Source of the DNA: Mycobacterium syngnathidarum
GTDB lineage: Bacteria; Actinomycetota; Actinomycetes; Mycobacteriales; Mycobacteriaceae
Direction: 5' to 3'
Length of the DNA stretch: 64,000 bases
Assembly: GCF_001942625.1 (NCBI RefSeq)
Contig: NZ_MLCL01000089.1
Span: 496,001 to 560,000 of the forward strand
A program made the position numbers and the translations under genes. The notes beneath the pieces were generated by a model, which saw only the letters and a program-made list of their open reading frames with translations, was not told the DNA's origin and made no database searches. Shown in pieces: positions 52,084 to 63,464 of the stretch (within the stretch, counting starts at the first letter, position 1; each line of letters starts with the position of its first letter).

Positions 52084-52920
52084 ATGCCGACGATCACGAC
52101 TTCTGACAATGTCGAGATTTTCTATCGGGATTGGGGCTCGGGCCAGCCGATCGTGTTCAGCCACGGGTGGCCGTTGTCCGCCGACGACTGGGACACGTTC
52201 ATGCTGTTCTTCCTGCAGCACGGTTACCGTGTCGTCGCCCATGACCGCCGGGGCCACGGACGCTCATCGCAGGTGGCCGACGGTCACGACATGGACCACT
52301 ACGCCGACGACCTCGCCGCCGTCGTCCAGCACCTGGACCTGCACGATGCCATCCACGTCGGGCACTCGACCGGCGGCGGTGAGCTGGTGCGCTATCTGGC
52401 GCGCCACGGCCTGGACCGGGCCGCGCATGCGGTGCTGATCAGCTCGGTGCCCCCGCTGATGGTGCAGACCGACGCCAACCCGGGCGGGCTGCCCAAGTCG
52501 GTATTCGATGACCTGCAGGCACAGTTGGCGGCCAACCGTTCGGTGTTCTACCGCGCCCTGCCGTCAGGCCCGTTCTACGGCTTCAACCGGGAACAAGAGA
52601 AGACCCCGCAGCCTGCCCGCGAGGCGATCATCGCCAACTGGTGGCGACAGGGCATGATGGGCGATCCCAAAGCCCACTACGACGGCATCGTTGCGTTCTC
52701 CCAGACCGATTTCACCGAGGATCTCAAGAAGATCACCCTGCCGTCGTTGGTGATGCACGGCGAAGACGACCAGATCGTGCCGTACGCCGATTCCGGTCCG
52801 CTGTCGGCGAAGCTGCTGCCCAACGGGACCCTCAAGAGCTACCCAGATTTCCCGCACGGCATGCCGACCACCCAGGCCGAGACGATCATGGCTGACCTGC
52901 TGGCGTGGCTGCGCTCCTGA
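52084..52920 (+). CDS. Alpha/beta hydrolase, cofactor-free haloperoxidase type
   Basis: The 278-residue protein has the alpha/beta fold with nucleophile elbow GHSTGGG (Ser), an oxyanion-hole HGWPLS, acid residue in ..VMHGEDDQIVP.. and catalytic His in ..FPHGMPTT... The sequence SGPFYGFNR and the overall pattern match non-haem chloroperoxidases/esterases. The true substrate is unknown. It follows the aconitase by 45 bases in the same direction and may be co-transcribed. Confidence 0.9.
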   Translation: MPTITTSDNVEIFYRDWGSGQPIVFSHGWPLSADDWDTFMLFFLQHGYRVVAHDRRGHGRSSQVADGHDMDHYADDLAAVVQHLDLHDAIHVGHSTGGGELVRYLARHGLDRAAHAVLISSVPPLMVQTDANPGGLPKSVFDDLQAQLAANRSVFYRALPSGPFYGFNREQEKTPQPAREAIIANWWRQGMMGDPKAHYDGIVAFSQTDFTEDLKKITLPSLVMHGEDDQIVPYADSGPLSAKLLPNGTLKSYPDFPHGMPTTQAETIMADLLAWLRS

Positions 52921-52958
52921 ACCTGTTGCGCCTGAACCTTGTTGCGCCCGAAAGATGA

Positions 52959-54086
52959 TCAAGCCGCGCGCAGCTGCCGCAGGCCCTGCACGGCCTCATA
53001 GTGCCCGATCAACTCATCGCAGATGGCCGGCCAGGTGCGACTCAGCACGCTTCGGCGTGCGGCCAACGAGTAGCGCGACCGCTCGGCGATCAGATGTTCC
53101 ACGGAGGCGGGCAGAGTGGACTCGAACTCGTCGACCGGCAGCAAGAGCCCGGTGCGGTACGGCGCCACGAGATCTCTGGGACCACCCGCATCGGGAGCGA
53201 TCACCGGCAGCCCTGAGGCCATCGCCTCCTGCACGGCTTGGCAAAACGTCTCGTGCTCACCGGGATGGACGAAGACGTCCATGCTGGCGTAGGCCGCGGC
53301 CAGCTCTGGCCCGTGCAGTTCACCGGTGAAAACGGCTGTGGGCAGGACCGTTTGGAGTTTGGCGCGATCCACCCCGTCGCCCACCACCACCAGCTGCAGG
53401 TCCTCACGCCCGGCCAAGGCTGCCAGCCGCTCCACATGCTTCTCGGGCGCCAGCCTCCCGACGAACCCCACGATCGGCTTGCCCTCGGCAGACCACGACG
53501 CGCGCAACTGCTCATCGCGCGCCGACGGCGCGAAACCGGTGATGTCAACCCCGCGGCCCCACTTGAACACGCGCGGAATCCGATGTGAATCAAGGTTTTC
53601 CATCGCCGACGTGGACGGCGCCAGGGTGCGGTCGGCCTTGCTGTGCAACCGCCGCGTCCACGCCCACGAGGCCCGCGAGAGGACGCCGATGCCGTAGCTC
53701 TCGGCGAAGCCGGCGACATCGGTCTGGAACACCGCCACCGTCGGCACACCCAGATAACGGGCCGCGTGCACCCCACCCCAGCCGAGCAATGCCGGCGACG
53801 CGAGATGCACGACGTCCGGGTCGAAGCCGCGCAGCACGTTCACCATCCGGGGCCGCGGCACACCCAGCGGCAGCGAGGTCACCTTGGGAAACATCCGCGA
53901 CGGCACGCGGTGCACCCGCACCCCGTCGTGCAGGCGTTCGGCCGGCGGCTGACCCCGCGGCGTGTCCGGGGCGATGACGAGTACCTCGTGGCCCGTGCGG
54001 CGGAGATGCTCGATCACCCGAAGCACCGAGTTGGTGACGCCGTTGACATTCGGGAGGAAGGACTCTGCAACGATCGCAACGCGCAC
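52959..54086 (-). CDS. mgtA: GDP-mannose-dependent mannosyltransferase MgtA
   Basis: Family GT4 mannosyltransferase. M. tuberculosis MgtA (Rv0557, formerly pimB) transfers mannose to glucuronosyl diacylglycerol for a lipomannan-like glycolipid. The 375 residues (378 in Rv0557) have the two Rossmann halves: ..[34 protein letters not shown].. and the acceptor/donor site with ..[16 protein letters not shown].. and the E-x7-E motif in [19 protein letters not shown] start. It is divergent from the DsbA-like lipoprotein gene. Confidence 0.93.
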   Translation of the reverse strand: MRVAIVAESFLPNVNGVTNSVLRVIEHLRRTGHEVLVIAPDTPRGQPPAERLHDGVRVHRVPSRMFPKVTSLPLGVPRPRMVNVLRGFDPDVVHLASPALLGWGGVHAARYLGVPTVAVFQTDVAGFAESYGIGVLSRASWAWTRRLHSKADRTLAPSTSAMENLDSHRIPRVFKWGRGVDITGFAPSARDEQLRASWSAEGKPIVGFVGRLAPEKHVERLAALAGREDLQLVVVGDGVDRAKLQTVLPTAVFTGELHGPELAAAYASMDVFVHPGEHETFCQAVQEAMASGLPVIAPDAGGPRDLVAPYRTGLLLPVDEFESTLPASVEHLIAERSRYSLAARRSVLSRTWPAICDELIGHYEAVQGLRQLRAA

Positions 54087-54175
54087 ACTTGGATGGTTCC
54101 AGCGGCACCTGTCGCCGAGGTAGCGTCCGGGGATACGACACGCTAAAACCTGATGCGCAGGGATAGGGTTGCCGC

Positions 54176-54868
54176 ATGCGATTGTCCCGCGTCGCCGCAG
54201 CGATGCTGGCCGTGCTGGCCTTGTCCGTTGCCGGCTCCACCGCGGGCTGCAGCCGCGTCGTCGACGGCACCGCGCAGGCCAGCGGAAACAAGCCGGGCAG
54301 CGAGATCACCAAGGACGGCGCGGGCATCAAGATCGGCTACGCCGACGCGCCCGCGCAGATCGAGTTGTTCACCGAACCGCAGTGCCCGGCATGCGCCCAC
54401 CTGCAGCACGAGTCCGGCGACGCCATCGCTGCGGCCGTCGGCCAAGGCCGCCTGGCGGTGACGTACCGCCCACTGACCTTCCTGGACCGCTCCGTCACGG
54501 AGTACTCGGCGCGCGTCGCCAACGCGCTGTTCCTGGCCGCGGGCCCGAACACCACCGGGACCGCGTTCCAGGCATTCGTGCAGGACCTTTGGGGCCACCA
54601 GCAACCCGAGGGCTCGCCCGGACCCACGGACGAAGCCATCGCGGCCATGGCCTCCGACAGCGGGGTCGGCTCCGAGCAGGTCGACGAGATCGCCACCGGA
54701 GAAAAGGCGATCGACGCCGGCCAACTCAACGACGCCAACGCCGGACTGCTCAGCGAAACCCAGTACGAGGTGTCCACCCCGGCGGTCTACGACCTGGTGG
54801 GCCAGCAAGTGGTGGACACCAGCGACCCCGACTGGCTGGACAAACTACTGACTACGCCGCAGAGCTGA
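54176..54868 (+). CDS. DsbA-like thioredoxin-fold lipoprotein
   Basis: The 230-residue protein has a lipoprotein signal with lipobox TAGC and mature Cys at about 25, then a thioredoxin fold with the active site CPAC (..[13 protein letters not shown]..). A helical insertion follows and the cis-Pro loop is ..[10 protein letters not shown]... Thiol-disulfide exchange in the envelope is the likely role, similar to mycobacterial DsbA-family oxidoreductases. It converges with the Rv0556-like gene: the two coding ends overlap by 17 bases. Confidence 0.85.
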   Translation: MRLSRVAAAMLAVLALSVAGSTAGCSRVVDGTAQASGNKPGSEITKDGAGIKIGYADAPAQIELFTEPQCPACAHLQHESGDAIAAAVGQGRLAVTYRPLTFLDRSVTEYSARVANALFLAAGPNTTGTAFQAFVQDLWGHQQPEGSPGPTDEAIAAMASDSGVGSEQVDEIATGEKAIDAGQLNDANAGLLSETQYEVSTPAVYDLVGQQVVDTSDPDWLDKLLTTPQS

Positions 54869-55373
54869 CCCGGCTCAGCCGTCGCTGCAGGAACGCCAGC
54901 AGCGTCAGCGCCGCGGCCGCGACCAGCCAGCCCACCACCGCGATCGAACCGGCCGGGATGATCGCCAGCGACGCATTGCGGTCGCGGACCCGCACCAGAT
55001 CGGGATTGTTCTTGTCGTACTCGACATAGATCCGCATCCCGGCGTCGAGTTCGGACGGGTACAGCACGCCCAGCTCCGGGCGGTAGGTGACGCGGTCGGG
55101 TGTCACGAACTCGATCGTCGAGCGGCGCGGCCCGGCGCTGAGCACCTCCGCGGCGGCCACCCCCATGTGGCGCTCGATCTGCTGATCGTTGCGCCAGGCG
55201 CCGACCACCAGTAGCACCGACTGCAGCGTGACCAGACATGCGGCGATCACCACACCGATGCGCACCCGGCGGATGATCCGCTGCGACCGCGTCTCCCCCG
55301 GTTCGCCGTACAGATGCGGAATCAGCGGCTGCATCCACGCCCGCAAACGGGCCGCGATCTGCGCCGGCCTCAC
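54852..55373 (-). CDS. Membrane protein, DUF3592-like (Rv0556-like)
   Basis: The 173-residue protein (171 in Rv0556) has two membrane helices: [20 protein letters not shown] near 50 and [19 protein letters not shown] near the C-terminus, with an extracytoplasmic domain between them (..[18 protein letters not shown]..). This arrangement is typical of DUF3592 proteins; function unknown. GTG start overlaps the menD stop as GTGA, so translation is coupled to menD. Confidence 0.86.
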   Translation of the reverse strand: MRPAQIAARLRAWMQPLIPHLYGEPGETRSQRIIRRVRIGVVIAACLVTLQSVLLVVGAWRNDQQIERHMGVAAAEVLSAGPRRSTIEFVTPDRVTYRPELGVLYPSELDAGMRIYVEYDKNNPDLVRVRDRNASLAIIPAGSIAVVGWLVAAAALTLLAFLQRRLSRVSSAA

Positions 55374-57043
55374 AGGGCCGCCTTGATCGACGCGTGCAGG
55401 GCGCGCAGCGACGACCGGTCGGCCTTCACCTCCAGCACCCGCATGCCGTCGAAGGGTTCGGCCAGCGCCGCGGCGAGATCGCCGACCTCCATCTGCCGGC
55501 TGTCGACGTGATACGCGCGGCACAACGCCGCGACATCCACATCGTGCGGGGTGCCGAAGATCCGTGACGAGACATCGGCGAACCGTGGATCGCCCTGCTC
55601 GAGCAGCTCGAAGATGCCGCCGCCGTTGTCGTTGGACACCACGATGGTCAGGTTGCGCGGTGTCGGCTCGGTGGGCCCGATCAGCAGGCCCGAGCTGTCG
55701 TGCACGAAGGTCAGGTCCCCGATCAGCGCGATGGTCCTGCGCGGCCCGTTGCCGCCACCCGCCCGTTCGTGGGCCAGCGCCGCACCGATCGCCGTCGACA
55801 CCGTGCCGTCGATACCGGCCACACCGCGGTTGGAACGCACCTTGACCCCCTCGGTGCCCGGACCCACCAGCGCGGCGTCGCGCACCGGGTTGGACGCGCC
55901 CAGCACCAGCTGATCCCCGGGCCGCAACGCGTCGGCGACCACGGCGGCCACGTGCAGGCCGGTGGTCAGCGGATGCGACGCGAGTTGATCGCGTACTGCC
56001 GCGACGGCGTGGCCGTTGAGCTCGCTGCAGCGGGCCAGCCAGGCCGGGTCGGGCGCGCCGGCCGTCACCGCACGGGTGCCGGTGGCCATCGAGTTGCCCG
56101 ACACATCGGGCCAGCGCGGGCCGGTGGTCAGCGCATAGACCGGCACCGCCGGATCGGCCAGCAGCGCCGAAACCGGCCGGTGCAGGGTGGGACGGCCCAG
56201 CATGATGACCTGTTTGGGATGCACCAGGCGCAGTGCCAGTGGGTGCAGCGGGTTCTCCGGACGCGGCGCGGTGGGCTCGGCCACCGTCGGCAACCCGGCC
56301 AGATTCGGGTGAACACCGGCACCGTGCCCGGCAATCACCACGGTGTCGGGGGTGAGGTCGATCTCCAGCGGCTGGTCGAAACTCACCGGCGGGGTATAGG
56401 TCCAGGGCTTGCCGTCCGGGCGGCCCGGCGGGATCGATGAATCCCCGTGTGCGCGGTCGGGAACCAGCGGTTCGCGCAACGGGATGTCGAACTGCACCGG
56501 CCCGGCGTTGGCCGTGCGCGATCCGGTGGCCGCCGCCAGCACCCGGCAGGTCGCCGAACGCCACTGGGCGTTGAGGGTGTCCAGTTCGCCGGGTTGGCTC
56601 CCGGTCAACTCGGGCGCCAGGCCCAGACTGATGTTGGCGCGCACCTGAGTACCGAAATAGCCCAGCTGCTCGAAGGTCTGGTTGGCGCCGGTGCCCAGCA
56701 TCTCGTACGGCCGGTTGGCGCTCAGCACGATCAGCGGCACCCGGGCGTAGTTGGCCTCGACGACCGCGGGGCCGAGGTTGGCGACCGCCGTGCCCGAAGT
56801 CATCGCGATACAGACCGGGGACCGTTCGTCCGTGCCTCCCCCGGTCGCGAGCCCGATGGCCAGATACCCGGCCGTACGCTCGTCGATCCGGACATGCAGC
56901 CGGATCCGGCCGGCGCGGTCGGCGTCGGACAGCGCGAACGCCAGCGGGGCGTTGCGCGAGCCCGGGCACAGCACGACATCGCGGACACCGCCGCGGATCA
57001 GTTCGTCGACGACCACGCGCGCCTGTGCCGTCGATGGGTTCAC
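55370..57043 (-). CDS. menD: 2-succinyl-5-enolpyruvyl-6-hydroxy-3-cyclohexene-1-carboxylate synthase MenD
   Basis: Thiamine-diphosphate enzyme that commits isochorismate to menaquinone synthesis. The 557 residues (554 in M. tuberculosis) have the N-terminal Pyr domain (..[15 protein letters not shown].., with catalytic Glu in ..[15 protein letters not shown]..) and the C-terminal PP domain with the [13 protein letters not shown] diphosphate/Mg2+ motif. The GTG at 57043 is preferred over the one codon earlier because AAGG lies 7 bases upstream. Mycobacterial MenD is known to be feedback-inhibited by DHNA through an Arg-rich site; whether those residues are kept here cannot be checked by eye. 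Confidence 0.96.
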   Translation of the reverse strand: MNPSTAQARVVVDELIRGGVRDVVLCPGSRNAPLAFALSDADRAGRIRLHVRIDERTAGYLAIGLATGGGTDERSPVCIAMTSGTAVANLGPAVVEANYARVPLIVLSANRPYEMLGTGANQTFEQLGYFGTQVRANISLGLAPELTGSQPGELDTLNAQWRSATCRVLAAATGSRTANAGPVQFDIPLREPLVPDRAHGDSSIPPGRPDGKPWTYTPPVSFDQPLEIDLTPDTVVIAGHGAGVHPNLAGLPTVAEPTAPRPENPLHPLALRLVHPKQVIMLGRPTLHRPVSALLADPAVPVYALTTGPRWPDVSGNSMATGTRAVTAGAPDPAWLARCSELNGHAVAAVRDQLASHPLTTGLHVAAVVADALRPGDQLVLGASNPVRDAALVGPGTEGVKVRSNRGVAGIDGTVSTAIGAALAHERAGGGNGPRRTIALIGDLTFVHDSSGLLIGPTEPTPRNLTIVVSNDNGGGIFELLEQGDPRFADVSSRIFGTPHDVDVAALCRAYHVDSRQMEVGDLAAALAEPFDGMRVLEVKADRSSLRALHASIKAAL

Positions 57044-57059
57044 CACTCCACCTTATTCT

Positions 57060-57860
57060 TCAGTACTGGCCGGTCAGACCGGTCTGACCGGCCAGGAACT
57101 CGAGCAGCGCGGCATTGACGACGTCCGGCTTCTCGATGAAACCCAGGTGGCCTGTGTCGGGGATCTCCAGGTACCGGGCGGTGGGGATCGCGTCGGCGAC
57201 CTCACGACCCAGGTGAGCGGGCAACACCACGTCGTCGGCAAACCCCATGACCAGCACCGGCGTGGTGATGGACCGGTAGGCCGGAAGCCGGTTGTCCTCG
57301 GGCCCGACATCGAGCTGCGTGAGCAGGCCCGGGGTCTGCTTGGTGGGCCACATGGTGAACATCTCGGCCCAGTCGCGCACCAGGCGGTCGTCGTTGAGCG
57401 TCTTGGGCGAGAAGCTCTCCAACATCCGCATCTTGGCGTCGAACTTCGGTGGCAGCTGAACACCCGAGGTCGCAAAATCCCGCTCGGCGTCGCGGAAGAA
57501 CTCACGGGCCCGGTCGTGCCGGCCGCGGGTGGCCATCAGCACCGCCGAGCGCACCAGGTCAGGGCGGGCCAGCATCAGTTCCTGGGCGATGTAGGAGCCC
57601 ATCGACACCCCCACGAGGTGCGCAGGTGCCGCCCCCAGCGTCTCGATCAGCTCCGCGGTGTCGGCCACCATCTGCGCGGTCCCGAACCCCGCGGCGTTCT
57701 CCGTAGCGCCGACCCCGCGGTTGTCGAAGGTGATGACGCGGTAACCGGCCCGCTGCAACGCCGGGACCTGATGCAGATGCCAGGTGCGGCCGGCACCTCC
57801 GCGGCCCGCGATGAACAGCACCGGCTGGCCCTTGCCTCGGTCGTCATAAGCCAGATTCAC
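57060..57860 (-). CDS. bpoC: Alpha/beta hydrolase BpoC (Rv0554-like)
   Basis: The 266 residues (262 in M. tuberculosis BpoC) include FIAGRGGAGRTWHLHQVPAL with the oxyanion hole, the nucleophile elbow GVSMGSY, acid residue in ..VMGFADDVVLP.. and catalytic His in ..DTGHLGFIEKP... The pattern is that of serine hydrolases annotated as bromoperoxidase. Its place beside menD is conserved and suggests a role in menaquinone synthesis (MenH-like), but that is inference. The start is GTG. Confidence 0.91.
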   Translation of the reverse strand: MNLAYDDRGKGQPVLFIAGRGGAGRTWHLHQVPALQRAGYRVITFDNRGVGATENAAGFGTAQMVADTAELIETLGAAPAHLVGVSMGSYIAQELMLARPDLVRSAVLMATRGRHDRAREFFRDAERDFATSGVQLPPKFDAKMRMLESFSPKTLNDDRLVRDWAEMFTMWPTKQTPGLLTQLDVGPEDNRLPAYRSITTPVLVMGFADDVVLPAHLGREVADAIPTARYLEIPDTGHLGFIEKPDVVNAALLEFLAGQTGLTGQY

Positions 57861-57922
57861 CCGGCCGACGCTACTTCATGACGGTCAGTGCAACAGATCA
57901 CGCGCTCAGGCCGGATTAGCGC

Positions 57923-58648
57923 TCACGCGGTGCGGCGCCCCCGCACCTTGCGGATCGCCTGATCCCACGCCAGCAGCACCCCGGCCTTGAGCGGTTCGGG
58001 TTTGATCATGTCCTTGCTCAGCAGCGCGGTGGCGCCCGCCTTCGTGGTCGCGCTCGCCTTCGACATGTGCCCGGAGTCGAACGGGGGCTGGGGGTCGTAC
58101 TCGATCATCAGCTGGATGGCCTTGGCCTTCGCCTGGCCGGCGATCTGGCCGGCGAGCCAGATGCCCAGGTCGATTCCCGCCGAGACGCCCGCCGCGGTGA
58201 TCACTTTGCCGTCGGGGTCGGCGCGCACGATGCGCTGGTCCCCCACCGGCTTCGCGCCCATCATCTTCAGCGCGCTCAGCACCGACCAGTGCGAGGTGGC
58301 CGGTTTCCCGTCCAGCAGGCCCGCTGCGGCCAGCGCCAGCGAACCCGAGCACACCGACGCCATCCAGGTGGTCCCCGGGTACACCTGGCGCAGCCAGTCG
58401 AGGACCTTCTCATCCCTGGCCACCATGGTGGTACCCGGACCGCCGGGCACCAGCACCACGTCGGGTGACGGGGTTTCGTCGAAACTGTGGGTGGCGCCCA
58501 CAGTCAGCACGCCGGAATCGGCGGTGACGGGGCCCGGCTCGTGCCAGACGAAACGCACTTCGGTGTCAGGCAGGTTGCGCAACACCTCATAGGGCCCGAT
58601 GAAGTCGAGCGCGGTGAAGCTGGGGTACAACACGATGGCGATCTGCAT
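57923..58648 (-). CDS. DJ-1/PfpI family protein
   Basis: The 241-residue protein has the DJ-1/PfpI fold with the nucleophile elbow Cys in ..SVCSGSLALAAAGLL... The surroundings (..VLVPGGPGTTMVARD..) resemble isonitrile hydratase-like members. It is preceded by AAAGGA and 12 bases downstream of an AraC-type regulator that itself carries the same domain, so the pair is probably one transcription unit. Substrate unknown. Confidence 0.88.
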   Translation of the reverse strand: MQIAIVLYPSFTALDFIGPYEVLRNLPDTEVRFVWHEPGPVTADSGVLTVGATHSFDETPSPDVVLVPGGPGTTMVARDEKVLDWLRQVYPGTTWMASVCSGSLALAAAGLLDGKPATSHWSVLSALKMMGAKPVGDQRIVRADPDGKVITAAGVSAGIDLGIWLAGQIAGQAKAKAIQLMIEYDPQPPFDSGHMSKASATTKAGATALLSKDMIKPEPLKAGVLLAWDQAIRKVRGRRTA

Positions 58649-58660
58649 GGGTTGGTCCTT

Positions 58661-59656
58661 TCAGGCGGTTAAATCCGCACTCCTCGAGTGCGCGGATGTC
58701 TTTCGATATTGGTCGGGTGAAATACCGAGGCGTCGAACGAAATTGCGCCTCATGGTCTCCGCGGTGCCGAACCCGCACCGGGCGGCGATCGCGGTGACGG
58801 TGTCGTCGGACTCCTCGAGCTGGCGGCGCGCGGCATCGGTGCGGATACGCTCGACGTAAGCGCCGGGTGCTTCCCCGACCTCATCGGCGAACACCCTGGT
58901 GAAATGCCGCGGGCTCATCGCCGCGCGCCGGGCCAGCTCGGAAATGCTGTGTGTGCCACCGGGTTCGGTCTCGATAGCTTCCTGCACCGCACGGATCGGG
59001 GCCCGTTTGGCCCGTGGCATCCACACCGGCGCGGCGAACTGTGTCTGCCCGCCGGGGCGGCGCAGATACAGCACCAGGTACCGGGCGACCGTCTGCGCGA
59101 CGTCGGTGCCGTAGTCATCCTCGACCAGCGCCAACGCCAGGTCGATCCCCGCCGTGACGCCGGCCGCCGTCCACACCTGCTCGGAGCTCCGGACGAAGAT
59201 CGGCTCCGGATCGACTGCCACTAAAGGGAATTCCTCGGCCATCCGGCGCGCCTCGGACCAGTGGGTGGTGGCCGGGCAGCCGTCGAGCAGGCCGGCCTGC
59301 GCAGCCAGGAACGCTCCTGTGCACACACTGACGACGCGGCGGGCGTGCTTGGCCGCGGTGCTGATCCAGTCGACGACGGCCGGGTTGCCGCGGGCAGCGT
59401 CGGCGCCGATTCCGCCCGGGATGACGATCGTGTCGATCGGCTCATGAGAGCCGGGCAACGGGGCCGCGACGAACTCCAACCCGGTGAGGGTGGCCACGGG
59501 TTGGCCGTCCACGGCGGTCAAGGTGACGGCATAGCCGTCGTCGGGCCTGCCCTTTCCGGCCAGGACCAGAGTGGCGGTGGAAAACACGTCGAACGGCCCG
59601 ACCAGGTCCAGGGCCTGCACCCCGGCATAGCCCAGGATCATCACCGATCGCATCAC
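58661..59656 (-). CDS. AraC-family regulator with N-terminal DJ-1/PfpI domain (GlxA-like)
   Basis: The 331-residue protein has an N-terminal DJ-1/PfpI-like domain (..VVSVCTGAFLAAQAGLL..) and two C-terminal AraC helix-turn-helix motifs (..ISELARRAAMSPRHFTRVFADEVGEAPGAYVERIR.. and ..VTAIAARCGFGTAETMRRNFVRRLGISPDQYR..). This is the GlxA type. It probably senses a small molecule related to the substrate of the adjacent DJ-1 protein and controls the pair. The upstream stretch 59657-59825 has no gene. Confidence 0.92.
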   Translation of the reverse strand: MMRSVMILGYAGVQALDLVGPFDVFSTATLVLAGKGRPDDGYAVTLTAVDGQPVATLTGLEFVAAPLPGSHEPIDTIVIPGGIGADAARGNPAVVDWISTAAKHARRVVSVCTGAFLAAQAGLLDGCPATTHWSEARRMAEEFPLVAVDPEPIFVRSSEQVWTAAGVTAGIDLALALVEDDYGTDVAQTVARYLVLYLRRPGGQTQFAAPVWMPRAKRAPIRAVQEAIETEPGGTHSISELARRAAMSPRHFTRVFADEVGEAPGAYVERIRTDAARRQLEESDDTVTAIAARCGFGTAETMRRNFVRRLGISPDQYRKTSAHSRSADLTA

Positions 59657-59825
59657 CTCTTCAGTGTTCGCGACCTCGGCGATGGCGTCTATGCCGTGTA
59701 CCCCACAAATCAGGACATCGATCTATTGGCGGCTGCAACGCTGGAGTGGCGCCCGCCCTCGACTGCCACGCCAGCGTGACAACGGCGATCGAAACGACCG
59801 AGGCACACTCACCGCGGCGGCGTCC

Positions 59826-60815
59826 CTACTCCAATATCAGCGGGTGGCACTGCCGCACGCGATCGATCCACCATTGCCGTCGCTGCGGCGTCGCGGCCAG
59901 CTCCGAGAGCCGGGCAGGATCCGGAACAACCGTCCCGACCGGCAGATATCCGTCGACCGGCGCTGGAACGCCGGCGACATCGGCCACGAAGAAACCGCCG
60001 GTGCCCAGCCCGCACGCATGCTCCAGCTCGGGCAACGCGGCAGCGGCCAGCAGTCCGCGCGCGATGCCCACCGCGGAATCCAGCGCACTGGACACCACGA
60101 CGGGAATGTCGATCTGCGCGGCGATGTCGAGCATCCGCGTCACCCCGCCCAGCGGCGCGACCTTGAGCACTGCGACGTCAGCAGCGCGAGCGCGCACCAC
60201 CCGCAGCGGATCGGAGGCCTTGCGGATCGACTCGTCAGCGGCGATCGGCACCGCCACCTGCTGCCGCAGGGCCGCCAGCTCATCAACTCTCGCGCACGGC
60301 TGCTCCAGATATTCCAGCGGCCCGTCGGCGGTCAGCGCCGCGGCGGCCGCAGCGGCCTCTTCCACCGTCCAGCCGCCGTTGGCATCCACCCGCACCACCG
60401 GGACCTGCGCGCGCACGGCGTTGACGCGCGCGACGTCATCGGCCAAGGTCTGTCCGGGTTCGGCCACCTTGACCTTGGCCGTGCGCGCCCCGGGGAACCG
60501 CGCCAGGATCTCCGGCACCTGGCCCGCCGGCACGGCGGGCACGGTGGCATTGATCGGGACACGGTCCCGATACACGACGGGCGCGGGCCGATATGCCGCT
60601 TCCACCGCTGAGGCCAGCCAGGCCGCCGCCTCGGGCGGCTCGTATTCGACAAATGCGCCGAACTCACCCCAGCCGGCCGGGCCGTCGATCAGCGCTACTT
60701 CACGAACGGTGATGCCGCGGAAGCGAACTCGCATCGGCAGGGCCACGACGTGCAGGCGTTCGAGGATATCGTCAAGCGCCGCCGTCGCGTCAGTCACGCC
60801 ATCAATGATGCCCAA
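59826..60815 (-). CDS. menC: o-Succinylbenzoate synthase MenC
   Basis: Dehydrates SHCHC to o-succinylbenzoate in menaquinone synthesis. The 329 residues (326 in M. tuberculosis) have the enolase-superfamily barrel with catalytic Lys in AKVKVAEP, metal ligands Asp in VVRVDANGG, Glu in EYLEQP and Asp in AADES, and the second catalytic Lys in VLKVAPLGG. The ATG start gives six extra residues compared with a GTG at 60797, which is also possible. In M. tuberculosis menC is immediately beside bpoC and menD; here the DJ-1/AraC pair separates them. Confidence 0.94.
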   Translation of the reverse strand: MGIIDGVTDATAALDDILERLHVVALPMRVRFRGITVREVALIDGPAGWGEFGAFVEYEPPEAAAWLASAVEAAYRPAPVVYRDRVPINATVPAVPAGQVPEILARFPGARTAKVKVAEPGQTLADDVARVNAVRAQVPVVRVDANGGWTVEEAAAAAAALTADGPLEYLEQPCARVDELAALRQQVAVPIAADESIRKASDPLRVVRARAADVAVLKVAPLGGVTRMLDIAAQIDIPVVVSSALDSAVGIARGLLAAAALPELEHACGLGTGGFFVADVAGVPAPVDGYLPVGTVVPDPARLSELAATPQRRQWWIDRVRQCHPLILE

Positions 60816-60819
60816 ACGG

Positions 60820-61869
<1,050 letters not shown>

Positions 61870-63435
61870 CTACACCGTGGCGCGGTCGCGGCCCTCCCAG
61901 TACGGCTTGCGCAGATCCTTCTTGAGGATCTTGCCGGTCGGATTTCGGGGCAGCTCGTCGACGACGTCGACTGATTTGGGGCACTTGTAGGCCGCCAGAT
62001 GGTCCCGCGCGAACGCGATCAACTCTCGTTCGGAAACGTCGCCCTCCAGTGTCACAACGGCTTTCACCGACTCGCCCCACTTCTCGTCCGGCACGCCGAT
62101 CACCGCGACCTCGGTGACAGCGGGATGTTCGGCCAGTACCCGCTCGACCTCGATCGAGTAGATGTTCTCGCCGCCGGAGATGATCATGTCCTTGAGCCGG
62201 TCTTCGACGAAGATGTAGCCGCCGTCGTCGACGCGGCCGATGTCGCCGGTGCGGAACCAGCCCTCGGGCGTGATCGACTCCGCCGTGGCCTCCGGACGGT
62301 TGAGATAGCCTTTCATCAATTGCGGTGAACGGAACCACAATTCACCCTGTTCACCGACCGGAACCTCGGCCCCGGTGTCCGGGTCGACGACCTTGACCTC
62401 GGAACCGGGAACCACGGTGCCGGCACTCATCAGCCGCGCTTCACTGGCCCCACGATGGTCCTCCGGCCCCAGTCGGCTGATCGCACCCGACACCTCCGTC
62501 AGTCCGTACACCTGGATGAACTCCGTTTCCGGCCAGGCCTGCAAAGCAGAACGCAACAGCGGCAACGGCATTGGCGACGCCCCATAGGCGAAGGTCTTCA
62601 ACGCGCCGAACAGCTTCACAGCGTCCTCCCCGGTGTCGAACACCTTGGCCAGCACGGCAGGCACGAGGAACGTGCGGTTCGCCCCGGCCAAGATGCCACC
62701 GGCCAGCGCCATCCCGTCGACGTCACGCGTCATGTACGTCGGCGCCCCATGATGCAGCCCCCACTGCATGTACGACGACCCGCCGACATGGAACAGCGGC
62801 ATGGCCACCAAGCTCTTGTCCCCGGCGCTGAGCGTCCAGCCCTCGAATGCGTTGATGGTGTGAGCGATGACGTTGGCATGGGTCAGCGCAATACCTTTGG
62901 GCCGGCCGGTGGTGCCCGAGGAGTACATGATGATGGCCACGTCGTCGGGCTGCGCATCCGGCGACCGGTCCACCGGCGACGCACTCGCCAGCAGCGCCTC
63001 ATACTCGTCGCCGTCACCACCCTCGGGTGTCACCGTGACGATGTGCTCGACGGACGTGAGCCGGTCGGCGATCGCGTCGATGCCGCCCCGCAACTCCTCG
63101 CCGACCACGAGCACCTTGGCGCCGCAGTCGTTGAGCACGTAGTCCAGCTCGTCGGCGGCGAGGCGGAAGTTGATGATGGCGGTGCCCGCCCCCAGCGACG
63201 CGGCGGCGATGGTCGTCTCGACGCAGGCCGGGTGGTTCTTGTCGACGAGCGCGACGACGTCGCCGCGCGCCACGCCCCATGCACTCAGTGCGCCGGCCAA
63301 CCGCTGGATCCGGTCGTACCACTGCGACCAGGTCCAGGTGCGGCTCAGATAGGTGACCGCCTCGTCGTCAGGTCTGGTGGACGCCCAGTGAGCGACGCGT
63401 TCGTCGAGAAACTTCGGTGCCGGCAAATCTGACAT
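61870..63435 (-). CDS. Acyl-CoA synthetase (AMP-binding, FadD type)
   Basis: Activates a carboxylic acid to an acyl-adenylate and then CoA thioester. The 521 residues have the P-loop YSSGTTGRPKG, A5 motif QVYGLTEVSG, A7 GWFRTGDIG, A8 KDMIISGGENIY, and C-terminal Lys in PTGKILKKDLR. The ATG at 63435 is supported because upstream codons have no function in the family. The position next to a menC-like block and an amidohydrolase corresponds to fadD8 (Rv0551c) of M. tuberculosis, but the substrate range is unknown and orthology is a guess. Confidence 0.9.
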   Translation of the reverse strand: MSDLPAPKFLDERVAHWASTRPDDEAVTYLSRTWTWSQWYDRIQRLAGALSAWGVARGDVVALVDKNHPACVETTIAAASLGAGTAIINFRLAADELDYVLNDCGAKVLVVGEELRGGIDAIADRLTSVEHIVTVTPEGGDGDEYEALLASASPVDRSPDAQPDDVAIIMYSSGTTGRPKGIALTHANVIAHTINAFEGWTLSAGDKSLVAMPLFHVGGSSYMQWGLHHGAPTYMTRDVDGMALAGGILAGANRTFLVPAVLAKVFDTGEDAVKLFGALKTFAYGASPMPLPLLRSALQAWPETEFIQVYGLTEVSGAISRLGPEDHRGASEARLMSAGTVVPGSEVKVVDPDTGAEVPVGEQGELWFRSPQLMKGYLNRPEATAESITPEGWFRTGDIGRVDDGGYIFVEDRLKDMIISGGENIYSIEVERVLAEHPAVTEVAVIGVPDEKWGESVKAVVTLEGDVSERELIAFARDHLAAYKCPKSVDVVDELPRNPTGKILKKDLRKPYWEGRDRATV

Positions 63436-63464
63436 GCCCCGAGCGTGCCACGGCACGCGACCCG

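Noticed and set aside
59657..59825. Short open frames between the AraC regulator and menC
   Set aside because: They are fragments of longer antisense frames and no start with a ribosome-binding site was found; the gap appears to be plain intergenic sequence.
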